Shown here one piece after another: positions 1 to 8,531 of a stretch of 33,446 nt of DNA. Every line of letters begins with the position of its first letter. Position 1 is the first letter of the stretch. The position numbers and the translations under genes were made by a program. The notes under the pieces are model-generated. The model saw only the letters and a list, made by a program, of their open reading frames with translations, ran no database searches and had not been told where the DNA came from. This stretch comes from an uncultured Candidatus Saccharibacteria bacterium (GTDB lineage Bacteria; Patescibacteriota; Saccharimonadia; Saccharimonadales; Saccharimonadaceae), in the NCBI GenBank assembly GCA_946527885.1, contig CAMMYO010000005.1, positions 1 through 33,446 of the forward strand, in the 5' to 3' direction.

Positions 1-1435
1 CAATCGTAAACAAGGCTCTCTTGTAGTTCAAATCGTATTCCGGGAAATATGCCAGCAAATATTCCGTCTCGTTACCTTTAAATATTTTCGCATTCGACAA
101 AATCGCAAAGTAAAAATCATACAGCGCGTCGCCCACCATTGGCATCGGGTCAATCACTCGAATCTTTCCGTCCTTCAGCAAAAAATTATGCGCGCCGAAA
201 TCACCGTGCATTATCTTTTGCGCCGGCACAACATCCTTCACTTGATACCAAGCCGCCATCACGCGCTCCTGCGATATCTCCGGAATTCGCAACGCCGCAT
301 ATTCAATCTCATCGAGCAAAAACTCGCCCCAACTCGGTTTTTCATGTTCCAAAAAGCCATAGCCATCGTGTGCATATTCCGCGTAGCTACTCACAATATC
401 TGCAATTTGCGCAATCGCTTCGCGCGAATCCAACACGCCATCCTTATAATGCTCACCTTCTATAAAATCAAAACACTCGTAGCGCAACTCGGCATCGCTG
501 CAAAGTAAAGCTTGAAACGCTTCATTAGTATTGTGTCGCAAAAAATCACCCTGCGTTCGCACCGTTTCTGTGTCCGTCATTTTCACCAGGTATCGCTCAT
601 TCGCGCTAAAAACAATCGAATCGGTCGCACCATCCGTATAGAAAACCAGCTGCTCTTTCGTCAAATCCACCCCAATTCTCGCCTTAATATCAGCAAGAAC
701 CAGCAAACGATCAATCAAATCCGCCACCGAGCCGACAACATGATCGTCCCGATATGCGCTACGCAGCTCATCGCGCATGTTACTCATGGCATATCCATCA
801 TATTGCCGTAACATTTCGACATCATTGCCGCCATCGCCAACTGCAAACACCTGTTCGTTTATGTCCCGAATTAGACGATCTAGTGCACGCTCTTTCCCGG
901 CGTCTCCGGACATGATATTGACCGCCGCGCAATGCTCGCCCTTCACGAATTTCGAAATTGGCCGAATGTTATGCGCGCCCAAAATCACATACTTATCACC
1001 AAAACGCTCTTTTATGCGATCGAGCGTCGACTCCATTATCTCGTTGTTTACCGCCCAAATCCGAATCTTGGTTGTCGGACCATCGATATCTGGAAACCCG
1101 CGGAAATTTCTGTCATAGGCGAACTCGAACTTATCGCTCTCCGGCAAAGTCAGCGCAAAATCGGTAATTTCGCGCTGCTCTTCTTCGGCAATCGTCATTT
1201 CGAATTTCATTTTGCCGGCTTCCAAACAAATCGCACCGTTATCGCCAATCAGATAATCAAAATAATCCCAGCAATTCGGCAAAATCTTTTCCAAGCCGCT
1301 TGGACTGCGCCCCGTAACTAGCGCAAAACGATTACCTCGCTCGCGCCAACGCCTAATCGCTTCAAGATTATGCTCAAAATCACCTTCGATATCGCTCCGA
1401 TATAGCGTACCGTCAAAATCACTGAACAGAACCAC
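1..1435 (-). CDS. HAD-superfamily hydrolase fused to aminoglycoside/choline-kinase-like phosphotransferase (APH); partial, runs off left edge
   Basis: Own translation of the minus strand from GTG at 1435: VVLFSDFDGTLYRS (HAD motif I), VGDGGNDVEML (HAD motif IV), then MHGDFGAHNFLL...IDP (APH catalytic loop and DFG-like Asp). Open to base 1, hence absent from the ORF track. Confidence 0.85.
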   Translation of the reverse strand, partial: MVLFSDFDGTLYRSDIEGDFEHNLEAIRRWRERGNRFALVTGRSPSGLEKILPNCWDYFDYLIGDNGAICLEAGKMKFEMTIAEEEQREITDFALTLPESDKFEFAYDRNFRGFPDIDGPTTKIRIWAVNNEIMESTLDRIKERFGDKYVILGAHNIRPISKFVKGEHCAAVNIMSGDAGKERALDRLIRDINEQVFAVGDGGNDVEMLRQYDGYAMSNMRDELRSAYRDDHVVGSVADLIDRLLVLADIKARIGVDLTKEQLVFYTDGATDSIVFSANERYLVKMTDTETVRTQGDFLRHNTNEAFQALLCSDAELRYECFDFIEGEHYKDGVLDSREAIAQIADIVSSYAEYAHDGYGFLEHEKPSWGEFLLDEIEYAALRIPEISQERVMAAWYQVKDVVPAQKIMHGDFGAHNFLLKDGKIRVIDPMPMVGDALYDFYFAILSNAKIFKGNETEYLLAYFPEYDLNYKRALFTI

Positions 1436-2129
1436 GATGCTTCACCTCGTAGCACAATTGTACGTACGAATCATTTAGCGCATTGCACGCCGTGAGTTTT
1501 AATGGCCGAATCGCAGCCAGCTCTTCTGGTGAAGAAATCGCATCGCCGTCAACTAGCGTTGGCGTGTCACGACCACCTACCAATACTGGCGCAATTACAA
1601 TATTTACATAGTCGATCAAATCCTCACGCAAAAAGCGCCCATTCATACTGCCGCCAGATTGAATCGTTATTCTTTCGGCACCATATTTCTCGTGCACATC
1701 TCGCAACATCTGCGCCAAATCCAGCTCTTCGTACTGCAAGACTTCAATATTGTTATACTTTTCTTTGACGTTAAAAACTGGGTGCTCGGGATTCGTCGTC
1801 ACGACAATCAGGCGACCAACCCAACGTGACAAATAATCCAAGCCTGCTTCTGTCAGATGCGGCGCATTATCCATAATAACGAACGTTACTACATCAATTT
1901 TCTCTGGCGGCTCAGTTCGTTCATTGACGCCAATTTTCGCCATCACGCGACCGGTATTAAATGAAAACACGTCCGTGTTGCTTTCGATGTCATAATACTG
2001 CTGCAAGCCTTCGCGTAAACCTTCGATGTTCTTCCAATCTCTATCCACGTCGAGCGCATCAGAGTTTCCACTGTTGATTTTGCCGTCCAGCGATTCGAGC
2101 AAAAACAGCGTTGTAATTGGTCTATTCAT
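1419..2129 (-). CDS. RibD C-terminal domain / dihydrofolate reductase-like protein
   Basis: PITTLFLLESLDGKINSG and ERITIQSGGSMNGRFLREDLIDYVNIVIAPVLVGGRDTPTLVDG match the RibD_C fold; TGA stop overlaps the start of the next gene. Confidence 0.8.
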   Translation of the reverse strand: MNRPITTLFLLESLDGKINSGNSDALDVDRDWKNIEGLREGLQQYYDIESNTDVFSFNTGRVMAKIGVNERTEPPEKIDVVTFVIMDNAPHLTEAGLDYLSRWVGRLIVVTTNPEHPVFNVKEKYNNIEVLQYEELDLAQMLRDVHEKYGAERITIQSGGSMNGRFLREDLIDYVNIVIAPVLVGGRDTPTLVDGDAISSPEELAAIRPLKLTACNALNDSYVQLCYEVKHRGSVQ

Positions 2130-2130
2130 A

Positions 2131-2988
2131 TTATTCTATTATCCCGCCATTACAAATTAGTCGATAGATTAATTCGCCGTCTTTCGTGACTTTCTCTTCA
2201 CCGCGAAAACTTGCCAAGTCGCCTTCTGCTGCGAATTCGTAAACATAGCCGCCTCTTTCAAAATGACGCGGACCACGTACCGGCAAAACGTCTTTATCCT
2301 CGCCAACCATACTCAAAGCCGGTCGTAAAACTGCATCCATCGCCGCCTCCGACATATCTGGCCGTAAAGTTTCTCCGCGATAATTCATGCCCCATTTTGG
2401 TGCACCATCGCCGCAATATACGACTTCTTCACCCATAAAGCGCACACCACCAAAATATGTATCATGATAGGCTAATTTTTCTCCACGCATTTCAGTCGCA
2501 AAATGATAATCATTCGAGCCTTCGCGCGAAGATTGCACTTTCGCATCATCGCCACTCGCATAAGTCTGTTTCTTAGCTTCAACGAGAAATTCACCTAACA
2601 ATTGCAAGTCAAAACCTTCATAATTCGGCATTTGATGCGCCGGCAAACCAATGCTCGCAGCGTATTCCTGCATTTTCACATAATCATCGCGGCTCTTTCG
2701 ATTGATTTTGAAAATCTTATCTCGGAACACTACATAGTGCCAGTTGTCATTTTTAAAATCGCAATACCAGTTACCGCAATGCTCTATATCGATTGCGCTC
2801 GCAAGCCTCTGAGTTACTTCATCGATTGTTGCTTCGGGAACCTCAACCGTATCACAAGTCCACTTCTCTAGCCACGGAGTTTCATGCGCTTCTTCTACGA
2901 CTTCAATTTCCTGAATCAAAATCTTCAACCCGTCGAGCGCACTTTTATCAGCTAAACTCTCTTCAATAATGACGCCTTTATAATCCAT
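2131..2988 (-). CDS. DUF5680-like domain protein with extra N-terminal domain
   Basis: C-terminal half FATEMRGEKLAYHDTYFGGVRFMGEEVVYCGDGAPKWGMNYRG resembles DUF5680; intact 285 aa ORF. Confidence 0.55.
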   Translation of the reverse strand: MDYKGVIIEESLADKSALDGLKILIQEIEVVEEAHETPWLEKWTCDTVEVPEATIDEVTQRLASAIDIEHCGNWYCDFKNDNWHYVVFRDKIFKINRKSRDDYVKMQEYAASIGLPAHQMPNYEGFDLQLLGEFLVEAKKQTYASGDDAKVQSSREGSNDYHFATEMRGEKLAYHDTYFGGVRFMGEEVVYCGDGAPKWGMNYRGETLRPDMSEAAMDAVLRPALSMVGEDKDVLPVRGPRHFERGGYVYEFAAEGDLASFRGEEKVTKDGELIYRLICNGGIIE

Positions 2989-3040
2989 CGCTTCTCCTTT
3001 CTTTAATTATACTAGATAATATGCTACAATACCTTCATTA

Positions 3041-3116
3041 GGGGTGTTAGCTCAGTTGGTAGAGCGATTGGTTCGCAATCAATAGGTCAGGAGTTCGAAT
3101 CTCCTACACTCCACCA
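3041..3116 (+). tRNA. tRNA-Ala (anticodon CGC)
   Basis: GGGGTGT acceptor pairs with ACACTCC including G3:U70 (the alanine identity pair); anticodon loop TTCGCAA; T-arm AGGAG-TTCGAAT-CTCCT; encoded CCA. Confidence 0.93.
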
Positions 3117-3163
3117 TTCAAAGATGACCGCAAGGTCATATTTTTGTTACAGGAGATGAGAAC
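3098..3163 (+). repeat. 66-bp direct repeat copy 1 (tRNA-Ala 3' end plus terminator)
   Basis: AATCTCCTACACTCCACCATTCAAAGATGACCGCAAGGTCATATTTTTGTTACAGGAGATGAGAAC, identical to 3265..3330. Confidence 0.95.
3124..3147 (+). terminator. intrinsic terminator after tRNA-Ala
   Basis: ATGACC-GCAA-GGTCAT hairpin followed by ATTTTTG. Confidence 0.6.
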
Positions 3164-3264
3164 TCCTTGGAGTTCGATAGTCGTAGAAGACGAGCGAAAT
3201 AGAAAATGCTTGCATTTTTATTTCCGAGACGACGCCCGACTATATTCTGAGCGCAGCGAAGAAT

Positions 3265-3330
3265 AATCTCCTACACTCCACCATTCAAAGATGACCGCAA
3301 GGTCATATTTTTGTTACAGGAGATGAGAAC
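3265..3330 (+). repeat. 66-bp direct repeat copy 2 (displaced tRNA 3' end plus terminator)
   Basis: Identical to 3098..3163, offset 167 bp. Confidence 0.95.
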
Positions 3331-3360
3331 AAAAAACGGCCACAAAAGTAGCCGTTTTTA
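3331..3360. terminator. bidirectional intrinsic terminator
   Basis: AAAAAACGGC-CACAAAAGTA-GCCGTTTTT. Confidence 0.8.
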
Positions 3361-3363
3361 TCA

Positions 3364-3999
3364 TTATCGCTCAATACAATAGTACAAATTCCCACTAGAT
3401 TCGAAAGCTAAAATCATCTCGCGACTATCATTCTTCTCAGTAATACCCACCTCCGCATCAGATAGCTGCGTGCTACTCTCTTCGCCATCCAATACGAATT
3501 CATCGGTCGTAAAATCAAGACTATAATAATTAAAATCACCCGAAGCGTTCTGTTTCTTCAGATCAAGCGCTTCGTATGTGCCTTTGTAATGGTTCACATC
3601 TTCATTTCCATATTCACCAAAAACATAGCTACCGCCACGCGTTAGCTTTAGTGTCGCCTCAAAGCCATCCTCTGTTACTGGAGCGCCTTCGTAGTTATAG
3701 CAATCCCATGTACCCGCTACAATTGAGCTGACATCATCCTCTTCCGGTTCATCATCGATCGTTGGCAGCTCAAGATTAATCGAACTATCTGGCAATCTTC
3801 CGCTAGTATCCATATCATTAGTTAGCGAAACCACAAACATGGAAAAGAAGAAAATCCCACCAATAAATAGGAAAAAGATTGCTACGATTATAATAATTAC
3901 CACGATTAACGCAGTGTTTGATTTTTTCGCCGGCGCTGGCGCAGCGCCAGTGTTATTTACAGGCGCTTGTGTATAATTTGGATTTGGTTGTTCGTTCAT
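3364..3999 (-). CDS. membrane-anchored hypothetical protein (Pro/Asn-rich N-terminus, one TM helix, extracellular domain)
   Basis: 211 aa; KKSNTALIVVIIIIVAIFFLFIGGIFFFSMF TM segment followed by acidic linker. Confidence 0.7.
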   Translation of the reverse strand: MNEQPNPNYTQAPVNNTGAAPAPAKKSNTALIVVIIIIVAIFFLFIGGIFFFSMFVVSLTNDMDTSGRLPDSSINLELPTIDDEPEEDDVSSIVAGTWDCYNYEGAPVTEDGFEATLKLTRGGSYVFGEYGNEDVNHYKGTYEALDLKKQNASGDFNYYSLDFTTDEFVLDGEESSTQLSDAEVGITEKNDSREMILAFESSGNLYYCIER

Positions 4000-4052
4000 T
4001 TTAGTTTTTTGTTTTTAAATGATATTACAACCAATATTTTAGCATAATCTCA

Positions 4053-4721
4053 TTAATTATCAAACAACACGCCGACTAGTATATCTCTCATCCTCCTTTC
4101 CTTCTTACTGCATGTCGACAAGATAATAACCTTCTCTTCTGGCGCCATTTCGCTTCTCCCTAGCGCACGCCAAAGCTCCGCCTTTCGCCCCTTCTTATAG
4201 TTCTGAGTATCATAAACCGCATCCGTATTGGCGTCCACCGTCGCATGAAAAATCCACCGAATTTCAAATGTCTCATTCCGCAACCATATTTTCCCTTTTC
4301 TATGCCCTTCCAGATAATCAAAATCTGCAAATTGGGCGAGCTCCGAGAACATCCACTCATTGCTCATACTATGTCCATATATCAACCAAACATCATCATC
4401 AAATTCGTGCCGCCAATCGAAAAATATACTTCCGGCACCCGAAAACTCCCCTTTATAATTTCGCGATAAAAACCAGCTATTATCCTTTCCTTGCATGACA
4501 GGATAGTCGATCATTGTGCCATCAATTTTCAGTCACGCCACCATCGCTTCATTTTCGTCGAATAATAACCCTAAGTCATCCACGTCCTTTACTGCGGGAA
4601 CATCTTCTTCGTGAATCGACTCAATCTCGATATCTTCATATAATCCACACAATGCCAGTATTAATAACGGCGCCATAAAACAGAAAGCCGCAATCTCGAC
4701 TACCCGATCAATCGCATTCAT
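4053..4721 (-). pseudogene. class-B-like sortase interrupted by one in-frame TGA (4533-4535)
   Basis: The 62-aa ORF (4533..4721, TM helix) and the sortase ORF (4053..4514) are in the same frame, joined as ...ENEAMVA-[TGA]-LKIDGTMIDYPVMQGKDNSWFL...; IYGHSM (His) and LSTC (Cys) catalytic motifs are retained. Confidence 0.85.
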
Positions 4722-4754
4722 TTTCGCTACCTAAAAGCGCCCACCCAAACGCTC

Positions 4755-5867
4755 CTATTTTTGTTTAATCTTTTTGCCGGTCAATACAAGCCCAACGCAA
4801 GCCGCTCCGGCTACAGCCAAAAATGGTACCGCTCGCGAAGAAACGCCCGTTAAGACCGCCCCGTCCAATCCGCCATTATAATCGTGTCGGAGATTGGTTT
4901 CGTTTTGTGCCGCAAACCGCTCTTTTGTCGATTGATGTGCATTCGCCGACGGCACCGCCTGAATAGTCTTTTCTGACGACACTAAAGCAGTCGCTTCATC
5001 AACATAGCTAATATAATTTTCCTGATCATCCGAATCGATTGTATAGGTGATGCCAATCGGTAACTGTTTTACACCGTTCGCTATACCAATTGTCACCTCT
5101 TGTCCATGCTTCAAATAGACATAGTTATCATCTGCGCCCGCCACCAACTCGCTCGACGGCGCCAATGCCTCTCCGCCATATACAATCTCGTTGTCTTGGC
5201 CCGTTACGACAAATCGATCGCCATTAGCTGCGCCCGTTAAATTAATTTTGTATCGGAAATATTTATCCGGATCCGCCATATTGCCACTAACCGAGCTGCG
5301 TACCTTTATGTACGAAAAGTTCGCTCGTGTCACAAATACCGCCTCACTCATCTTTTCAGCCTCACCTTCCCTCATAATATAGCTCGGCATTGTTGCTACC
5401 AAATTCCCGGTCGGAACATTATTGTCATCCACTTCATTGCGCACATACACAAAAATATCGTATGTCGAATCTTTATCTGCCGGATAAGTCGTAGTGTCTG
5501 TCGTATTATGCTCTTTGAGCGTAAATCTATAGTCGCCCACTTTTGAAAAACTCAAATTTCCAAGATCTAAATACCCTACTAACTCCGCCTGATTGTTGTA
5601 TGGGGTTGCTGTATCAAAATCAATCTCATAAAAGGACGATAAGTTGCCTACTGGCGCCGGGTTATCGCTATTGGGTATGAGCTTATAACGCGCACCGACC
5701 ACTACTGGATTAGTCACATCTGTAATTATTTTCCTAATCGTTATATCTTGCGCACTCGACAAATTATCCCTAATCCTAGTAGCTTCGACCGCGAACACAT
5801 CTGCACTTTTCAAAGCCGCACTCAACATCAAAATACCAGCTATTCCAAAATATTTCCAAATTTTCAT
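4755..5867 (-). CDS. secreted surface/pilin-like protein, probable sortase substrate
   Basis: Signal peptide MKIWKYFGIAGILMLSAALKSADVFA; FctA/Spy0128-like segment (VGDYRFTLKEHN...STYDIFVYVRN); C-terminal hydrophobic helix with basic tail (GVSSRAVPFLAVAGAACVGLVLTGKKIKQK); AGGAGGAG RBS before the 5867 ATG. Confidence 0.75.
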   Translation of the reverse strand: MKIWKYFGIAGILMLSAALKSADVFAVEATRIRDNLSSAQDITIRKIITDVTNPVVVGARYKLIPNSDNPAPVGNLSSFYEIDFDTATPYNNQAELVGYLDLGNLSFSKVGDYRFTLKEHNTTDTTTYPADKDSTYDIFVYVRNEVDDNNVPTGNLVATMPSYIMREGEAEKMSEAVFVTRANFSYIKVRSSVSGNMADPDKYFRYKINLTGAANGDRFVVTGQDNEIVYGGEALAPSSELVAGADDNYVYLKHGQEVTIGIANGVKQLPIGITYTIDSDDQENYISYVDEATALVSSEKTIQAVPSANAHQSTKERFAAQNETNLRHDYNGGLDGAVLTGVSSRAVPFLAVAGAACVGLVLTGKKIKQK

Positions 5868-6041
5868 AACTCCTCCTCTTTTTATTTTTTGCGCACCCAA
5901 AAATATCACGTCTTAAAACGTTGCATTTCCGCCTCCTTTTCTTTACCTCTCTTCCAAAGCCGCGCGCTTTGTTCTTTTCATTTTACTTACCGACCAAAAA
6001 CGCTCAAGCATAAGTATTATGTCTATCTGTTGCGCCATCAA

Positions 6042-6069
6042 AAAATGTTGTGAATCTCACAACATTTTA
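6042..6069 (-). terminator. intrinsic terminator of GT2 operon
   Basis: AAATGTTGTGA-ATC-TCACAACATTT hairpin with flanking A/T tracts. Confidence 0.75.
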
Positions 6070-7689
6070 TTTCTTTACTGATTTCTCTGTAACGTCAAAT
6101 TTTTCCATATAGCGACCAGTCGCCAAACGTGATTGCGCGTAAAACGCACACAATGACGAATAGACAATCGCATTAACCGGCGCGAGCACCCACTGCAACA
6201 ACATTAGAACATTCTTACTCTTTCGATAACGCTTCGGTCTTGGCGGCAACATCTTCATCGACAACATTACCGAAATCAACAAACCAATCGCTGCAACCGT
6301 CTGAATATAACTTACCACCATCGGCAAGTTATGCGACAGCAAATCGCGACTCTCCAAATGGAACCACAACGGCACCCAACCGCCAAAAGCAATAATCGGC
6401 GCAACCGCAGCAAGCGTCACGTGTCCATCGAGCAAGCGGATGAACTTTGGTAGCAACGAACTGAGTTTCATTTTGCGTTTCTTCGAAAACATATACGTCG
6501 CTACATAAGCCACATCGCTCGCGCCATAATCCCAACGACGCAGCTGCACCCACTGCGCCCTCAGAGTCTTAATCAAAGTGTCGCTCAAAACAGCATCCTG
6601 ATAAATCGCCGAACGAATCGGCAAAACTTCGTAATTACCATCAAAGTAGAACAAACTGCGCCAATACTGGTGACCATCTTCCACAATTGTGCGCACGCTC
6701 CAGAAATTCATTCCAATCAAAGCCTTCAACGGTTGCGAATGCGATGCAAAATTACGTAAAGTATGCGGGCGCATCGTACAAATCAAATTCCAAAACGAAT
6801 TCGTTGTCGCCACTACGCGAGTTACCGCCGGCGCATCCCAAATATTATTCGTAAACAACGAAACCGGCTGATAACTAAGATTCTGACGATCGTCGCGCAC
6901 GATAAACTCATATGCGACTTGACTAAAATAGCTCACATCCGGCCTATTATCGCTGTCTAGCGACGTTACAATCACATTTTCGACCGGGATCTTAAGCGAC
7001 TCAATATATTCTTGCAGACGACGCCCTGCATAAGTCAAGTTTGCACCTTTTCCTACAACCTCCCCCTTAATTCCGTCTGGGTGCTTCGAAAGCAAAAAGC
7101 CATAAAACTTTTTGCTGAATTTCTTTTCTAGCGCCTTCGCAACTTTCTCGCCCGCCTCGCCACCACGCTCTTCATAGGCAATTGTCACGATCATATGCTT
7201 CTTATCGAAAGAAGAATTAACTACGCTCTCTAGCGTAGGCTCCAAAACATCAAGGCTCTCATTGTAGAGCGTGATAATCACCGCATGATAAACATCGTCA
7301 ACCTTCGGATAATCCAACGTTTTTTCTTCGCTGAGTAACTTCAAATTCATCAAATGCTGATTGTAATTATATTCATCGCTTTTTTCGCCCGACAAACGCT
7401 CAAAACTTTGCTCCGGATTTTTCAAATCTTCTAGTCGCTGTTCCCAGTCAACCTTCGTTCCGGCCTTCACGGTCTTATAGCCCTGAACAGTTCGAACCGC
7501 AATGCCGACCGCTTTAACCAAATTCATAATCACAATTACGAGCAGATATAACGCACTCAAAGTCGAAGACGTCGCCGACAAAACCACCAAAAGTACTACC
7601 ATAGTCGTGCTAATCGCAAACGGTAGTATTTCAAAAAAGCGATAAAACTTCGTCCGCTTGCCTTGCGGCAGCTCTATGACTTTAGACAT
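6067..7689 (-). CDS. membrane glycosyltransferase family 2
   Basis: VIITLYNES, TSLDSDNRPD, VEDGHQYWR, QWVQLRRWDYG motifs plus N- and C-terminal TM helices. Confidence 0.85.
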   Translation of the reverse strand: MSKVIELPQGKRTKFYRFFEILPFAISTTMVVLLVVLSATSSTLSALYLLVIVIMNLVKAVGIAVRTVQGYKTVKAGTKVDWEQRLEDLKNPEQSFERLSGEKSDEYNYNQHLMNLKLLSEEKTLDYPKVDDVYHAVIITLYNESLDVLEPTLESVVNSSFDKKHMIVTIAYEERGGEAGEKVAKALEKKFSKKFYGFLLSKHPDGIKGEVVGKGANLTYAGRRLQEYIESLKIPVENVIVTSLDSDNRPDVSYFSQVAYEFIVRDDRQNLSYQPVSLFTNNIWDAPAVTRVVATTNSFWNLICTMRPHTLRNFASHSQPLKALIGMNFWSVRTIVEDGHQYWRSLFYFDGNYEVLPIRSAIYQDAVLSDTLIKTLRAQWVQLRRWDYGASDVAYVATYMFSKKRKMKLSSLLPKFIRLLDGHVTLAAVAPIIAFGGWVPLWFHLESRDLLSHNLPMVVSYIQTVAAIGLLISVMLSMKMLPPRPKRYRKSKNVLMLLQWVLAPVNAIVYSSLCAFYAQSRLATGRYMEKFDVTEKSVKK

Positions 7690-8055
7690 CTAGCCTTCCC
7701 CAATAATACTCAACAAAAAGCGTATCGCAATCACCGCGATCGCCATGCTAACCCCCAAAAACAGTCGAGCCATATCTTTGCCTCGGCGCGTATATAGCCG
7801 CGCGCTTAGCAAAATATGTCCAACGCCAAGTGTTAACGCAATAACAGAAAACGCAATTAAATAATACCAATCACTCTGTGAATATCCATTATTGATATCC
7901 GAATAGCGCGCCCACACCTTTGGCTTCGATGGATTCAGGTTCAAAAGCGGCAACAAAAACAAGAAAACCGAAAGTCCAAACTGCACAAACATCCAGCCGA
8001 ACAATCCGCGATCTTTCTTGAAAATCGTCTTAAAATCGTTAGCCAATTCTTTCAT
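7690..8055 (-). CDS. small membrane protein (hypothetical)
   Basis: 121 aa with several hydrophobic helices; abuts the GT2 gene. Confidence 0.65.
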   Translation of the reverse strand: MKELANDFKTIFKKDRGLFGWMFVQFGLSVFLFLLPLLNLNPSKPKVWARYSDINNGYSQSDWYYLIAFSVIALTLGVGHILLSARLYTRRGKDMARLFLGVSMAIAVIAIRFLLSIIGEG

Positions 8056-8098
8056 AGCTTTTTATTATTTTACCATAAAAACGGCTTTTCTGAAAGTT

Positions 8099-8467
8099 TT
8101 AGCGCTTACGCTTGCTGATCTCCAGCTGCTTTACTCGCTCTTCTAACTCCAGAATACGCGCACGCTCATCCTTCATTGCGATTTTCCGCGCAATCGCCAC
8201 AGACAATACGCAAAAACCTATCATCATCACAATAATACCAAGCGCTATCAAAACCGACATATCGTAAACCGTGCTACGTACATCGCCTACAAAACCCGCC
8301 GGATCGTGTAAAATTCGCGCCGAATCAGCATTTGCTACATTAGCCACCTGCAATGCGCCGAATTCGCAGACGCTCGCACCGGACAAGATTACCGTAACAC
8401 TCAACAAAATGAAGACCCACGCCCATCGTAAGGCATTTCTCCCTTTCGCTTCTTTTACCATAATCAT
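8099..8467 (-). CDS. small membrane protein with C-terminal coiled coil (hypothetical)
   Basis: 122 aa; two TM segments and ARILELEERVKQLEISKRKR tail. Confidence 0.6.
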   Translation of the reverse strand: MIMVKEAKGRNALRWAWVFILLSVTVILSGASVCEFGALQVANVANADSARILHDPAGFVGDVRSTVYDMSVLIALGIIVMMIGFCVLSVAIARKIAMKDERARILELEERVKQLEISKRKR

Positions 8468-8492
8468 ATTATATCATTTTTTTACGTCCAAG

Positions 8493-8520
8493 AAAAACCG
8501 CCCCCAATGGGAGCGGCAAA
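8493..8520 (-). terminator. intrinsic terminator of NUDIX gene
   Basis: CCGC..CCCAATGGG..GCGG hairpin, T-tract on the minus strand. Confidence 0.6.
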
Positions 8521-8531
8521 AGGTACTATGT

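Noticed and set aside
139-1321. Plus-strand ORFs at 139-1321 in the track
   Set aside because: They lie antisense to the coherent HAD-APH frame and show no domain-like composition
4533-4535. Genome-wide UGA recoding (UGA = Trp or Gly) as explanation of the split sortase
   Set aside because: UGA is used as a normal stop in this window: pyrG (29328-29330, ATGA overlap with the next gene), pilT (18300-18302, ATGA overlap), pilD (14366-14368) and RibD_C (1419-1421). Other core genes use TGG for Trp. So the TGA is local.
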